A DNA stretch of 64,000 bases, taken from NCBI GenBank assembly GCA_036346405.1, contig CM070566.1, positions 47,155,452-47,219,451 of the forward strand. Direction: 5' to 3'. A model generated the notes under the pieces. That model was not told where the DNA came from, searched no databases, and saw nothing but the letters and a program-made list of their open reading frames with translations. The DNA is from Phyllostachys edulis. Lineage: Eukaryota > Streptophyta > Magnoliopsida > Poales > Poaceae. How positions within the stretch are numbered: the first letter of the stretch is position 1; every line of letters begins with the position of its first letter. Made by a program: the position numbers and the translations under genes. Below, one piece after another: positions 23,179-34,123 of the stretch.

Positions 23179-23396
23179 TGTCGGGACCCAAAATATGCAA
23201 TTCTGGACCCTCTGTGTATACTGCACTAGTCCAGGATCACGCTAGTGCACACAATGGGCAACATCGGTGAAATATCATTTCCATATACAAAGATAACTAA
23301 TAAGCAGCACAAATAACGAGAAACATCGAGTAAAGACCTTAAGGTCAAAGCTTACAATTAATGCTTCAAAGGGCGATAGCTCAATGAAGCTACAAT

Positions 23397-24089
23397 TTAT
23401 ATAACACTCGCCCAAAATCCGCTCAATGCCCAAATTTCCACCGTATGGGCGGACCAGACACATAGCACCCCACTTACACTTTCGTCCTCGCCGTGTAAAA
23501 GGGTTAACCCGAGGTGCTATGTTTGGACCCAACAGACATTATATACTAGTACAACTCATTTTAGACAAGCAATGTGGGACTAATCCCACCACACAACTCC
23601 TCATGGGCCACATGGGCTGCATCTGAGTAGGCCGAGGTATTACATTCACCCCCTTAAGTGGCGCCCTCGGCGACACCGCATATCTGTGACAAATGCCCAG
23701 ACCACCCCTCGGTACATGTCCGTGCGTCGATCTTGCACATATGCCATGCCGTGTGTCCACTCAGGGACCACACACGCCATCGCCATATGCCCGCCCCCTG
23801 CCCAAGACGCTTGCGTCTGTGAGGTTGATGCTCGATACCATCTGTAACACCTGCCCAAAATCCACTCAATGCCCAAATTTCACCGTGGGGACGGACCAGC
23901 ACACATAGCACCCCACTTACACTTTCGTCCTCGCCGTGTAAAAGGGTTAACCCGGAGGTGCTATGTTTGGACCCAACAGCATTATATACTAGTACAACTC
24001 ACTTTAGACAAGCAATGTGGGACTAATCCCACCACACAACTCCTCATGGGCCACATGGGCGCATCTGACGAGTAGGCCGAGGTATTACA
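23397..24089 (-). mobile_element. TRIM-like miniature retroelement inside solo LTR D
   Basis: 693 bp with terminal direct repeats of about 245 bp (23,397-23,644 and 23,846-24,089) that share CCCAAAATCCRCTCAATGCC and, at their ends, GAGTAGGCCGAGGTATTACA. The interior is only about 200 bp and has no ORF. On the minus strand a primer-site-like TGGTATCGAGC lies just inside the right repeat (about 23,833-23,843), and a polypurine tract AAGGGGGTGAA lies just inside the left one (about 23,645-23,655). The 5-bp duplication ACAAT flanks it (23,392-23,396 and 24,090-24,094). This is the definition of a terminal-repeat retrotransposon in miniature. Confidence 0.85.
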
Positions 24090-26568
24090 ACAATGAGCAA
24101 ACAGAATAACCCGGTGATGCCCATCCATATGCCCACAGGCAATCGGCTGGGGTGCGCGACCTAGTTCTCCACGATCCTTGAAGTAGACCTTGTTGACTGG
24201 CGATTCCTTCACCTCTAGTTGATTTATTAAAGCAAGCATGAGTACACACCGTACTCGTAAGTCATACCACAGAATGCAAATTATAGATGCAGGCCTATTC
24301 CAAAGGAATGGCTTCTGTGGTTATTTTGCAGAAATGCAACAATTTGCAGATTAAATACAAGTAATAGATTGAAAGCATAATTCAAAACAAATAGACAATA
24401 ATAAGTTTTATCATTTGTTTTCACAAAGACACATAGCCTAATCAAGTTATTCACACAGCTGCATAAGTTATCTCACACAGCTGTCCCATCCCAAGTTTTA
24501 TGAAAATCTACCCCTCGTGTGAAATCCCCGAGCATGTCCATGACCGCGGACGCAGCTATTCGAATAGATTGTTCAACACTCTGCAGAGTTTGTACACTTT
24601 ACCCACAAGATGCAATCAACTGGATCAAAGCTGATCACAACAAAATCTTTCAGAAACTTCATCTCAACATTGACACTCCCGGTATGCTTAGCCGCCACAG
24701 ACGCGCACCGTTGGACAGGGACACGGCGAACCGCCCCGTGATGCGACTACTTGGTAGTACACACCTCCACCCAATCCGACACAGCTAACCTACAACCTGA
24801 GTAATCAATGTCAAGACTCCATAACTTACTAAGTTAGGCCCGTCGCATCAGGCATGTGGTTGTACGAAAGGCTCAGTTCAATGGCGCACAAAGTTAAGTC
24901 ATTAATTGACCAAGGCAAGACTTCCAAATAAACTACACATCCCTATGCACACAGGTTATTAAGCCCACGCACATAGCTCCACCAAAATATCACACAGTAT
25001 CCACCACTTGCCCCAGTCTAAATCCTTTCCCAACCCATTGGTTAAGTGCAACATATGCCATCAACGAGTAATAGCACATAGCGCACACAGTTTCTATCAC
25101 ATAGTTCCATAGTCACTTAGTCAAATTTATATTTGCAACTACATGAGATGGTGACTCATAGCATGGCTAAGCAAACTAATCGTATCTAACCAACCCACGT
25201 TGGTAATACCATAGCACCAACTAAATGAACCAAACTAGGGTGACAAAAGATTATGGCATACAATTAGACAAGGAGGTCATAACAAACTGGATATTAACTA
25301 ATCCCAAAAGCATTGAAATAAATAATTAAAGTAAATGCAATAATTTATATCAATATAACTTTTGAAAACTAGGTTCAATATGATCAAAGGTATAACTTGC
25401 CTTGCTATAGCAATGATGATCTTATTTAACTTTAATCTTCTACTGTCTTGATCTTTAGCTCCTTCTTGATCAGCACTTCTCGTAGTATCCACGTCTACTC
25501 GCAAATAAGCAAATAAACCAAAACAAATAAATAACAGAAAGCAAACAAACTCCAAAAATAAAATAATAATCTCAGATAAATAGATATTGAATTGAGATGA
25601 ATTTAGGAATTTGAATGGACTCAATCGGAGTTCGGATTCAAAGGATATGAGCTTTGGAAGATCACATGAAATGATGAAATTAGAGAGGAAAGAATATTCA
25701 GAGAATATTCCTTTGGATCAAATAAAATAAAAGAAATTAGAGACTTACAAGTGGGGTCCACTGGTAAGTGAAACAAAGATAAAAACAATGGATGGCATGT
25801 GGGACCTACCTTGCATTGAGATGGTGCACGATGGACTGGTTCATGGTTTTGGATCTAGGGCTTGAACTTGGATCTACTACATGGCATTGACTGGACTGCC
25901 ACATGTGTAAAGAGGCTGAGGTGGAAGGGTGAATTGAACACTGATGTGGCCGCATGGACAGAGCACGCAGACGAAGGAGATGGACGGCAACTCGGTGATG
26001 ACCTCCACGGCTGCAGCGACAAAGATGAAGCAAAAGGTGCCCGAAGAGATTGAAGGTAAGCATGGCGACCATGACGACAAGGGGATCACCATGGGATGCT
26101 CGGGGAGTACCGAAGCTGACCGGAGCAGCGACAACTTGAAGATGACCGGAGAGAAATAAGAAAGGCGGTGGCAAGAATCAAGCGACCGATAGCAAGGAAG
26201 AAAGGTATGGATAGCATGAGGGGAACACGGAGCATAACGTGACGCTCATAGATGAACGGAAAAGCTCACCAAATAGTAGATCGAACAAGGTAGTGTCGGC
26301 TGGAGGTCGGGGAGACGAAGGCGATGGTGATTCGAAGGTCCTCGGGCGACAACGACCGCGTCACGGTGTGGAACGTCGCGCTGCGGTTCCAACGGAGAAG
26401 ATGGCACGAACGGGGAGGCACCGACAACGGTGGAATCCGATGGCGACCAAGCTTCGGCGGCCTCTGTTCTTCAACAAAATTGCGGCGCAAGGAGCCGAAA
26501 TAAGAGAGGAGATGTTAGGGTTTCGGGAGAGGACATCCGGGCGAACAAGATGACATGGTTGGGGTTCC

Positions 26569-26576
26569 TTTTTATA
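26569..26576 (-). promoter_or_regulatory. TATA box of solo LTR D
   Basis: The minus strand reads GCCCTATAAAAAGGAACC, placed before a long GC-rich leader-like stretch. Confidence 0.6.
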
Positions 26577-27998
26577 GGGCTGGAGAGGAGGAGTCAAAGG
26601 GAGAGCCGGCGGCGCTGCTACTGTGTTTGTTTCGGTCACGGGAACAAGAGTCCCAGCTTGAAGACGATGGGGATGTGGCACATTGGGCCCACGGATCAGA
26701 GGAAGCAAGAAAAAGCAAAACCAACGCCGCTCGGTGGGCCTTCGCATGCGACCCGCAGGCGAAAAGGAAAAATAAATTGGGCCAAGAAGAGCGGCCCAAG
26801 GTGCACACTACTGCTCGGTCGGTGAAGAAAAGCGGCATCGGTTTGACTAGCGTAACCAATGACCAAAAGGATCTGGTTACTGAACACATGACTCGCTACA
26901 GGACCATGCAATGAACAGTGGCGCATGGGGTGGCCGGAGGCGATGCGGCGGCAACGAAGGGGCAAAACGGAAAGGAAACGACGAGCCGGACGCGATGGTG
27001 CGATTGGATTTTGGAAAAATTCACCGAGGAAGTGAGCAACGCGATGAACGTGGTTCGGCTTTACGGCCTGACATGGCTCCGGCGATCTTCGGGCAAAGTG
27101 GATGGTACCATGACGTAGAGGACGACGATGCGAAGCCAACGCCGTAGACGGTTCGGCCGGCGGACGTCGGATGAAGGCGCAACTCGCCGGAGAAGATCTT
27201 TGGGGAGAGCTCGGTATTCTGCCGATAGCGACGAAAATAGATTGGTTTGGAAGAAACCAAATCAGGGGATTGGAAGAGGAGATCAAGACGGACACGTAGG
27301 CGCAAACGGTTCGCTTTTATACGCACCGTAGAGGAAGATATGGAATTTAGAATATTTGGTTTGGCTACGGCTGCAACCGATCGGCTGGGCGGTTGGGATA
27401 CTAAACAGCATCCGCGCAATACTGTAGCACGGGATTCGGATGAACAGTACCCGATGGGTACTGTAGCAGTGGGGCAGGAGAGAGAGCAGAGGATTTTTGG
27501 AATTAAAGAAAATCCCAAACATCAAGGAGATCAAATAAATAGTAAACAAATCCAGAAAAATCTCAAAAAATACCAGAAAATTCCTTGGAACACAAGAAAG
27601 CCAAATAACACAGGTTTTTATTTAATTAATGTTTATATTAGTCAAATTAAATATTTTTAATTTTTGGAAATTCCCAATTAAGCTTTATTAATTCAAATAA
27701 AATTGGTGAAATTTTCCAGGGACCTAAACTACTTGAAAGATTTTTTAAAAGCCAAATTTTGGGACGTTACACAGATCAAAGAACAAAGAGGGATCATCTC
27801 AAAGAACTTGCATGGATTGATTGATGATTGAAGATTCGAGGTTTACAGCCACTCCATCTTGGAGGACACAACTCAATACATGAGCTTACAAGGCATCAAT
27901 CCCTAAACCCTAGCTCTCCTCTTCCTCTTCTAAACCCTAAGGCCAAATAGGATTTTTCTCAATGGACACCGTTGGGCTATTGGAACCAGCACCCAGGG

Positions 27999-28006
27999 CT
28001 TATATA
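27999..28006 (-). promoter_or_regulatory. TATA box, left LTR of element C
   Basis: The minus strand reads CACTATATAAGCCCTGGG, followed by TGCTGGTTCCA; identical in position to the one at 37,205. Confidence 0.7.
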
Positions 28007-29115
28007 GTGGAGGCTAAGCATCTAGGAATATTCCATTAGGGCACCCATTGAACCCTAACACACAATGGGTTAACACACGCACGCATCTCAAAGCGCCATC
28101 TTCGTCTTTGCTTGACCTAAACCGTTTTTCAAGCGCCGACCCGCGCCCGCGGTTTAGCCAGGAGATCACAAAGGCGGTATTTGGTGAAATTACCAAAATA
28201 CCCCTTCTTGATCCTTCTCCATGGACCGAGTCCAAACCAGTCGAAGCAATCGCCTGCTCCGCCACGTGTAGGTTGATCAACGGCTCTCATCATGTCGGCA
28301 AATCTCTCCCGTCCGAATCCCATCGGAACCTCCAAGGCATTTGCACCGACCCTCGCGCCGCTTGATTCAGCTAGCTGCATCGAACTACCCATTCGATCAA
28401 CATCATCCATTCTGCGCCAAGCTTGAGTCACTTGACCTTACCTGGCATCCATGATCGCTCTGGACCTCAACTCTCCAAGCTTAGTCCCGATCCTCCTTGC
28501 CGTTGACCGTCGTTGACCTGCAAGCCACCTGCACAGCAATAGACAGAGAAATCGCCTCTGGGAACAAGTTCTTTACAACTTGACCCACGTTAGCTCAAAC
28601 ATGCAATACGCAACACATATGCAATGGCAAACAAGGATATGACCTATCCCCAACTCAAATCTCTGAAAGAAACAAAGATAACCAAAATTCTCAGCAAATG
28701 CGGTACTACCGCCAAGTAACACTCGGTACTACCGTATCACGGTAGTACCGTTCATAGCACTGCGGTCATACCGCTCTCAAAGGATTCCCGAAAAACTCCC
28801 AAAACACTGTTACTGGTATTTCCATACTGCTTAACAACCCACGGTCGTATCGTTACGTGGTAGTACCGTGGCTTCCAAGCCGGTACTACCGATACCAGAA
28901 AATCACCACGCTCACACAAAGGCATCCGGTAGCACCGCTCTACTTAAGCCAGTTGTTCCGCAATGCGGTATTACCGCGGTTAACACGCCGGTACTACCGA
29001 TTATCTTGACACTTTGCTGAAACTTTCTGAAAAACAAGAATTCCAACAAACCTTCAGCCAAATTGTCAATTGTAACATCACTTAGGTCCATGAGCATATC
29101 CTCATGGTGCTCACA

Positions 29116-29126
29116 ATCTCCCCCTT
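29116..29126 (-). promoter_or_regulatory. Polypurine tract of copia element C
   Basis: The minus strand reads CAAGGGGGAGATTGTGAGC: a purine run ending 0-1 bp before the TGTGAGC start of the 3' LTR. Confidence 0.85.
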
Positions 29127-30487
29127 GATGAACACATTGGCAATTTCCCAGAAATGAATGTTTTGAGGTTTGAAAGTAAAAGAAAACAGTTTATCGCACA
29201 AGGGCACAACTTGGTCCTAAAAGCAAGTGAATGCAAGGAAATGACCAAGTTGGCTTTAGAATAGCTTCAGCAAGTGAGATAAGGTGAAAGAATCAGAGAG
29301 AGCTTCAAATTCCATAAATGAGACAAAAATCTCACTTAAGGTCCAAAGGAAAGAGCAAGTTTTCAACAAGACCTAAAACAAAACAACATTTTTGTTAATT
29401 TTTCTCCCCCTTTGACAATGGAGTCATCAAGTTGCAAGAGAGAAAATAGAGCATGAATAACATGGAATGGCTGCAGTTTTTCAATTTTTCAGGTTTTCTG
29501 TTTTTTTTATTTTAATTTTAAGCAAAAGGAGCCATGAAGATTATCCAAGAGGACTATACAAGTATTACACCAAGCCATATTATATGAAGAAGCTATGTTC
29601 AATCATGGCAAAACATGTACAACAAATCTAATACCAAAATAGCAATAATCTGAGATTAAGTGAATTGGTAGCATGACATGGTGCTCAAGATCATAGTTTA
29701 ACTAAAGGTATCCAAAAATGAGTCAGGCCATGTCGTTAAGCAAAAATGGAGCCCAGAAACTAGAAAATGAGTCAATTTTGAGCATTTTTTAGTTTAATTA
29801 TGAATCAACTTGTTCAAGCATTTGAAATTTAGCACTTTGAGCACTTTGCTGAAAATGATTGGTTTTATCTTAGTAAAGCAAGTCCTGGACTAGGAGCCAT
29901 CCACAACTGCCTCCTAAGCTTCAACCAATTGCCAATTTGTTTTCTTAGCATTGTGCTAGATCTCAAGCCTTGCCGCGACCATCTCAAGCAAAAAGCTTAA
30001 AAGAGTGGTCTAGGTCATCCAAAACTCCCCCTGAGTTCATGTCTAGTGCAATGGCAAGCCGTCTCATAAGAAAGAATTGGTGAGATCAGTTTTTTCGCAC
30101 AGAAAAGCTCATTTTTCATTTGCTTGACTTAAGAATTATCATAGCTCAATTTAAAACTCAGAATAAGTTCAAGACTCAATTTAGCCTATATGACATGGCA
30201 TGAATCATTAAAGGATCACTATGGCAAAACTAGTCACAAGATCTACCAAGTCATGTTTCGATTCAATTTTCTCACAGATAATAAAGCTAGCATGGCAAGA
30301 GCTAAGCAATACAAGAAAAGCCATAAGAGAAGTCTAGCAAACTAGCACAAGACATGGCAGGGTATAAAGCATGAAAACATGTCATACAAGGATAATAGCC
30401 AAAGCTCCACAAGTTTATATTAAAATGCAAGTTGCTGAATTTTAAAATGCATCAAGGTACAATGAATGCAAAAGAGCAAACTCCCCC
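29127..30487 (-). other. Noncoding region between pol and 3' LTR of element C
   Basis: About 1.36 kb of AT-rich DNA without a coding frame. Further polypurine-like tracts (on the plus strand CTCCCCC near 29,404, 30,026 and 30,481) suggest the multiple polypurine tracts described for Sireviruses. No envelope-like ORF is visible here, unlike element A. Confidence 0.7.
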
Positions 30488-32131
30488 TCAAAATAGGCCA
30501 AGAGGACTAACAACCCCCAACTCTCCCCGTAAGAAAGCAAAACGAGAAGAATCAAGAGCTTTAGTGAAAATATTCGCAACCTGCTGCTCGGACTCTACAA
30601 AGTGAAGCACAACATCACCTTTCTCAACATGGTCTCTAAGGAAATGGTATCGAATGTCAATGTGCTTGGTCCTGGAATGTTGCACTGGGTTTTTGGCAAT
30701 GTTAATGGCAGAAGTGTTGTCACAGAAAAGAGGAACACTACCCAAAGATAACCCATAGTCCCGTAGAGTAGATAAGATCCAGAGAACCCGAGAACAACTA
30801 CTCGCTGCAACTACATACTCAGCCTCGGTAGTGGATTGTGCAACAGAGGATTGTTTTCTAGAAGACCAAGAGATAAGAGATGTGCCTAAGAAATGACACG
30901 TGCTAGAAGTACTCTTCCTATCCACTCTACACCCCGCAAAATCAGCATCAGAAAAGGCTCGAATGGAGAGAGCAAAATCAGAAGAAAACCAGAGTCCAAA
31001 GTCAAGAGTGTCTTGGAGATACCTGAATATGCGACGCATTGCTTGACGATGAGAGGCTCGAGGGGAAGCCTGAAATCGAGCACATAGACACACAGCAAAC
31101 TGTATGTCCGGCCTCGACGCCGTGAGGTAGAGGAGGGAGCCGATCATGCTGCGGTACTCCTTCTGGTCCACGGGCTCTCCATCCTCATCAAGGTCCAGCA
31201 CGGTGGTTGTGGCAATGGGAGTAGACATTGGCCTACTGCTTCCCATGTCGAGGCGCCGAAGAAGGTCCTTTGTATACTTACTTTGATGAATGAAGGTGCC
31301 TTCTTTCAGTTGCTTGACTTGAAGACCAAGAAAGAAGGTCAATCCGCCCATCATGCTCATCTCGAACTCCCTGCTTATAGAATCTGAAAATCTGGACACC
31401 AAAGCATGAGAAGAACCACCGAATATGATATCATCCACATAAAGCTGAACCAACAGAAAGTCACTGCCATGCCTGAGAGTGAACAAGGTTTTATCAACCA
31501 TTCCCATTTTAAAATCATTTTTAAGCAAGAAACTCTTAAGCCTATCATACGAAGCTCTAGGGGCTTGCTTCAATCCATACAAGGCTTTGGAGAGCTTAAA
31601 AACATGATTTGGGAACTTGAGATTTTCAAAACCAGGAGGTTGCTTGACAAAGACCTCTTCTTCTATGAAACCATTCAGGAAAGCACTTTTAACATCCATT
31701 TGATAAAGCTTAAAACCCTTAGATGCCACAAATGCTAACAAAATGCGAATGACTTCTAGTCTAGCTACAGGAGCAAAGGTCTCTTCAAAGTCTAAGCCTT
31801 CTACCTGGGAATAACCTTGAGCTACAAGCCTAGCCTTGTTGCGAACTACCAACCCATCCTCACTTTGCTTATTTTTGAAAACCCATTTTGTTCCAATTAC
31901 ATTATGATTAGGTGGAGGTTCAACTAAGGTCCAGACTTTGTTTCTTTCAAAATTTTCAAGTTCTTCATGCATGGCATTGACCCAAGAGGAATCAGATAAA
32001 GCATGGGTGACATCTCGGGGTTTAAAAGACGCGACAAAAGCAGAATGTGCATGAGAATCAGGAGAAATAAACCTGGAGTGAGTGACTCGCTCATGAAGAT
32101 CCCCAATCATCTGCTTAGGTGGATGCTGTCG
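30488..32131 (-). pseudogene. Copia pol, reverse transcriptase and RNase H part
   Basis: The second half of pol, in the same frame as the upstream part but separated by a TAG at 32,132-32,134. The reverse transcriptase shows the copia opening WTLVEPPPNHNVIGTKWVFK, then LYQMDVKSAFLNGFIEEEVF, ALYGLKQAPRASYDRL and the catalytic LYVDDIIFGG. RNase H follows with its three acidic motifs (FSDADFAG, TTEAEYV, CDNTSAI) and the conserved THR-like end KHIDIRYHFLRDHV. It ends at a normal stop at 30,488. The catalytic residues look intact; the usual Trp after QAPRA is Ser. It copies the element RNA into DNA in the virus-like particle. It would only be made if the upstream stops were read through. Confidence 0.92.
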
Positions 32132-34123
32132 CTAGATATGAAGAGGAGCTCCTGGTGCTGAAGTGGCCTCTACCTCATGGGCTGTGGAGGTAGGAGCAGA
32201 GCCACTCAGGTCGTCGGTGAAGATAGGAGGAGGCTGCTCAGCTGAAGCTGGAGTAGTAGAAGCAGGCTCTCCAACCATCTCAGAAGTGACTAGAGGATGG
32301 ATTGGGTCCTCATCCTCAGAGTCATCGTTGATGAAGATGCTTTTTTGAATATCAGGAACCTGTGTACCTGCATCATCGGGTCTAGTACCAGGACTAGCCT
32401 CATCAAAAGTGACTTCGCAAGTCTCAACAATTTTGTTAGTATCTAAATTAAATACACGATAGCCACGAGAATGAGTAGGATATCCAAGAAATATGCCATC
32501 AGAACATCTAGATTCAAATTTATCAAGGTTGCCATGTTTAAGAATGAAGCACTTGTAACCAAAAATCTTGAAATGAGAAACTTTGGGCTTATGACCAAAT
32601 CTGAGCTCAAAAGAAGTCTTACCAATAACAGATCTCAAGAACACCCTATTAGAGATATAACAAGCAGAAGAGATCGCCTCAGCCCAAAACCTTCTAGGTG
32701 TGGAATGCTCATCTAGCATGGTTTTGGCCATCTCTATAAGGGTCCTATTCTCCCACTCTACAACACCATTCTGTTGGGGAACTCTAGGTAAAGAGAACTG
32801 GTGCTCAATTCCCCTATCAGTGCAGAAGGTAGCAAAGGAAGAATTCTTGAATTCTGTCCCATTGTCACTCCTAATGGCTCTCAAGGCTCCAGGGAGGTCA
32901 ACAGCTAGTCTAAGGACCAATTCTCTAAAATAACCAAAAGCCTCGTCCTTATAAACCCGAAAATAAACCCATGAATACTTGGAGAAATCATCTACAATCA
33001 CAAGCACATACCATTTCCCTCCTGCAGACTGAACTCTAGAGGGGCCAACAGTGTCTAAGTGCGAAAGCTGACCAGGTCCATCAGTCATCACTAAAGTAAG
33101 AGGTGGATGAGAAGTAGAAACCATCTTACCATGTATACAGGGTGTGTACACTAGGTCTCTAACAGCCTTCAGCCTAGGAAAACCTCTAATCAAATCCTTA
33201 CTACTGATTCTAGTCAAGTGGTCAAAACCTATGTGTCCAAGCCTACGATGCCACAAAACTAGATCATGAGAATCAAAAGCCACAAGACATCTAGGGCTAG
33301 AAGTAGAAGAGAAGCTGAAATTAGCACAAAAGATCCTCTTAAACCTAGAGATCTCAAAGACAAGCTCACCTGAGGAGTCTAGAACTCTACACTCACCACT
33401 TTTAAATCTCACTTCTAGACCCTCATGAAGAAGCTGGGAAACAGATAAAAGATTATACCTCAGCTTACTTACCAAAGCGACGTCCTTGAGCATGAACTTG
33501 TTGTTGACGCGTACTGTGCCCTTGGCTGTCACGGTCCCGGTAGAAGTATCCCCAAATGTGATCAATTCGTTGCCGGATGCACGTGTGAGGGAGGAGAACC
33601 ATCTAGAATCTCCAGTCATGTGTCGAGAACATTCAGAGTCAACAAGCCAAATGTCCTCCTTCCTCGCATGACGAACCTGTAGGGCATAAGTAGGAAACAT
33701 CTGTGCCTTAGTACTGGGGTTAGTGATAAAAGACTTGGGAATCTAGTACTGAGTCACACGATGCTTTGGAACAGCAGTAGAAGCAGCAATAACATGGTTA
33801 GTGGCAAAATCATGAGAATGCACATGATCAACACCTAGACCTCTCCGAATCGATCTACCAAAAGATCGGTACTCCCCCTGTCTAGATGCTACCCGTGGTT
33901 TCTCCTCACGATATCCTAACCCAAAACGCTGCCTAGAGCCACCAAAAGAGTCAAAGAAATCATCTACGAACCTAGGCCTATGTCTAGTAGGAAAGATAGG
34001 CTGCCTAGCTCCAGTGACTGTAACTCCTCTAATGGTCCTCAAAGCACTCATCCTCTCCTTCCTCTCAATTTTGGCTCTACAAAAGCAAAACTCAATGATG
34101 TGGCCATCCTTCTTGTAGAAGGT
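32132..34123 (-). pseudogene. Copia pol, protease and integrase part, with in-frame stops
   Basis: Same frame as gag. After the gag-ending TGA come a Cys-rich linker (34,120-34,050) and an arginine-rich stretch to a TAG at 33,743-33,745. The protease active site follows at about 33,640, reading WLVDSECSRHM. The family norm is Asp-Ser/Thr-Gly, so the Gly is replaced by Glu. The GAG-pre-integrase zinc motif (HRRLGHIGFDHL, then YTPCIHGKM) has lost one cysteine. Integrase catalytic positions are present: Asp in the LDTVGPSRVQ region, RSDNGTEFKNSSF, and Glu in QQNGVVEWENRTL. The C-terminal part runs to the TAG at 32,132. All breaks are single-base substitutions. Confidence 0.9.

Larger units (their letters stand above)
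23179..27771 (-). mobile_element. Gypsy-type solo LTR D
   Basis: It starts TGTCGGGACCC and ends GGGACGTTACA, with the 5-bp duplication CAGAT. There is no primer site, coding region or second LTR inside, so it is a solo LTR left by LTR-LTR recombination. After removing the nested TRIM it is about 3.9 kb. It is related to the solo LTR at 47,166-50,356 at both ends and at the GAGTAC...GTACTC motif (24,240-24,256). A minus-strand TATA box (26,569-26,576) gives the orientation. The GC-rich part 25,850-27,530 has many overlapping chance ORFs on both strands, none recognised; that is the transcribed leader part of the LTR. Confidence 0.88.
22628..29115 (-). repeat. 3' LTR of copia element C, interrupted by a gypsy solo LTR
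   Basis: It runs from TGTAGGACC at 22,628 to GTGCTCACA at 29,115 and is near identical to the right LTR. The solo LTR at 23,179-27,771 plus its 5-bp duplication accounts for 4,598 bp, leaving 1,890 bp. It contains the palindromes at 22,741-22,815 and 28,700-29,000 and a minus-strand TATA box at 27,999-28,006. At 28,706-28,712 it shows the uninterrupted CCGCCAAGTAAC, which is the empty site of the CACTA insertion seen in the other LTR. Confidence 0.93.

Noticed and set aside
25806..27660. Many long frames on both strands (up to 199 codons)
   Set aside because: They lie in the GC-rich part of solo LTR D, overlap in all frames and resemble no protein; a captured gene is not excluded.
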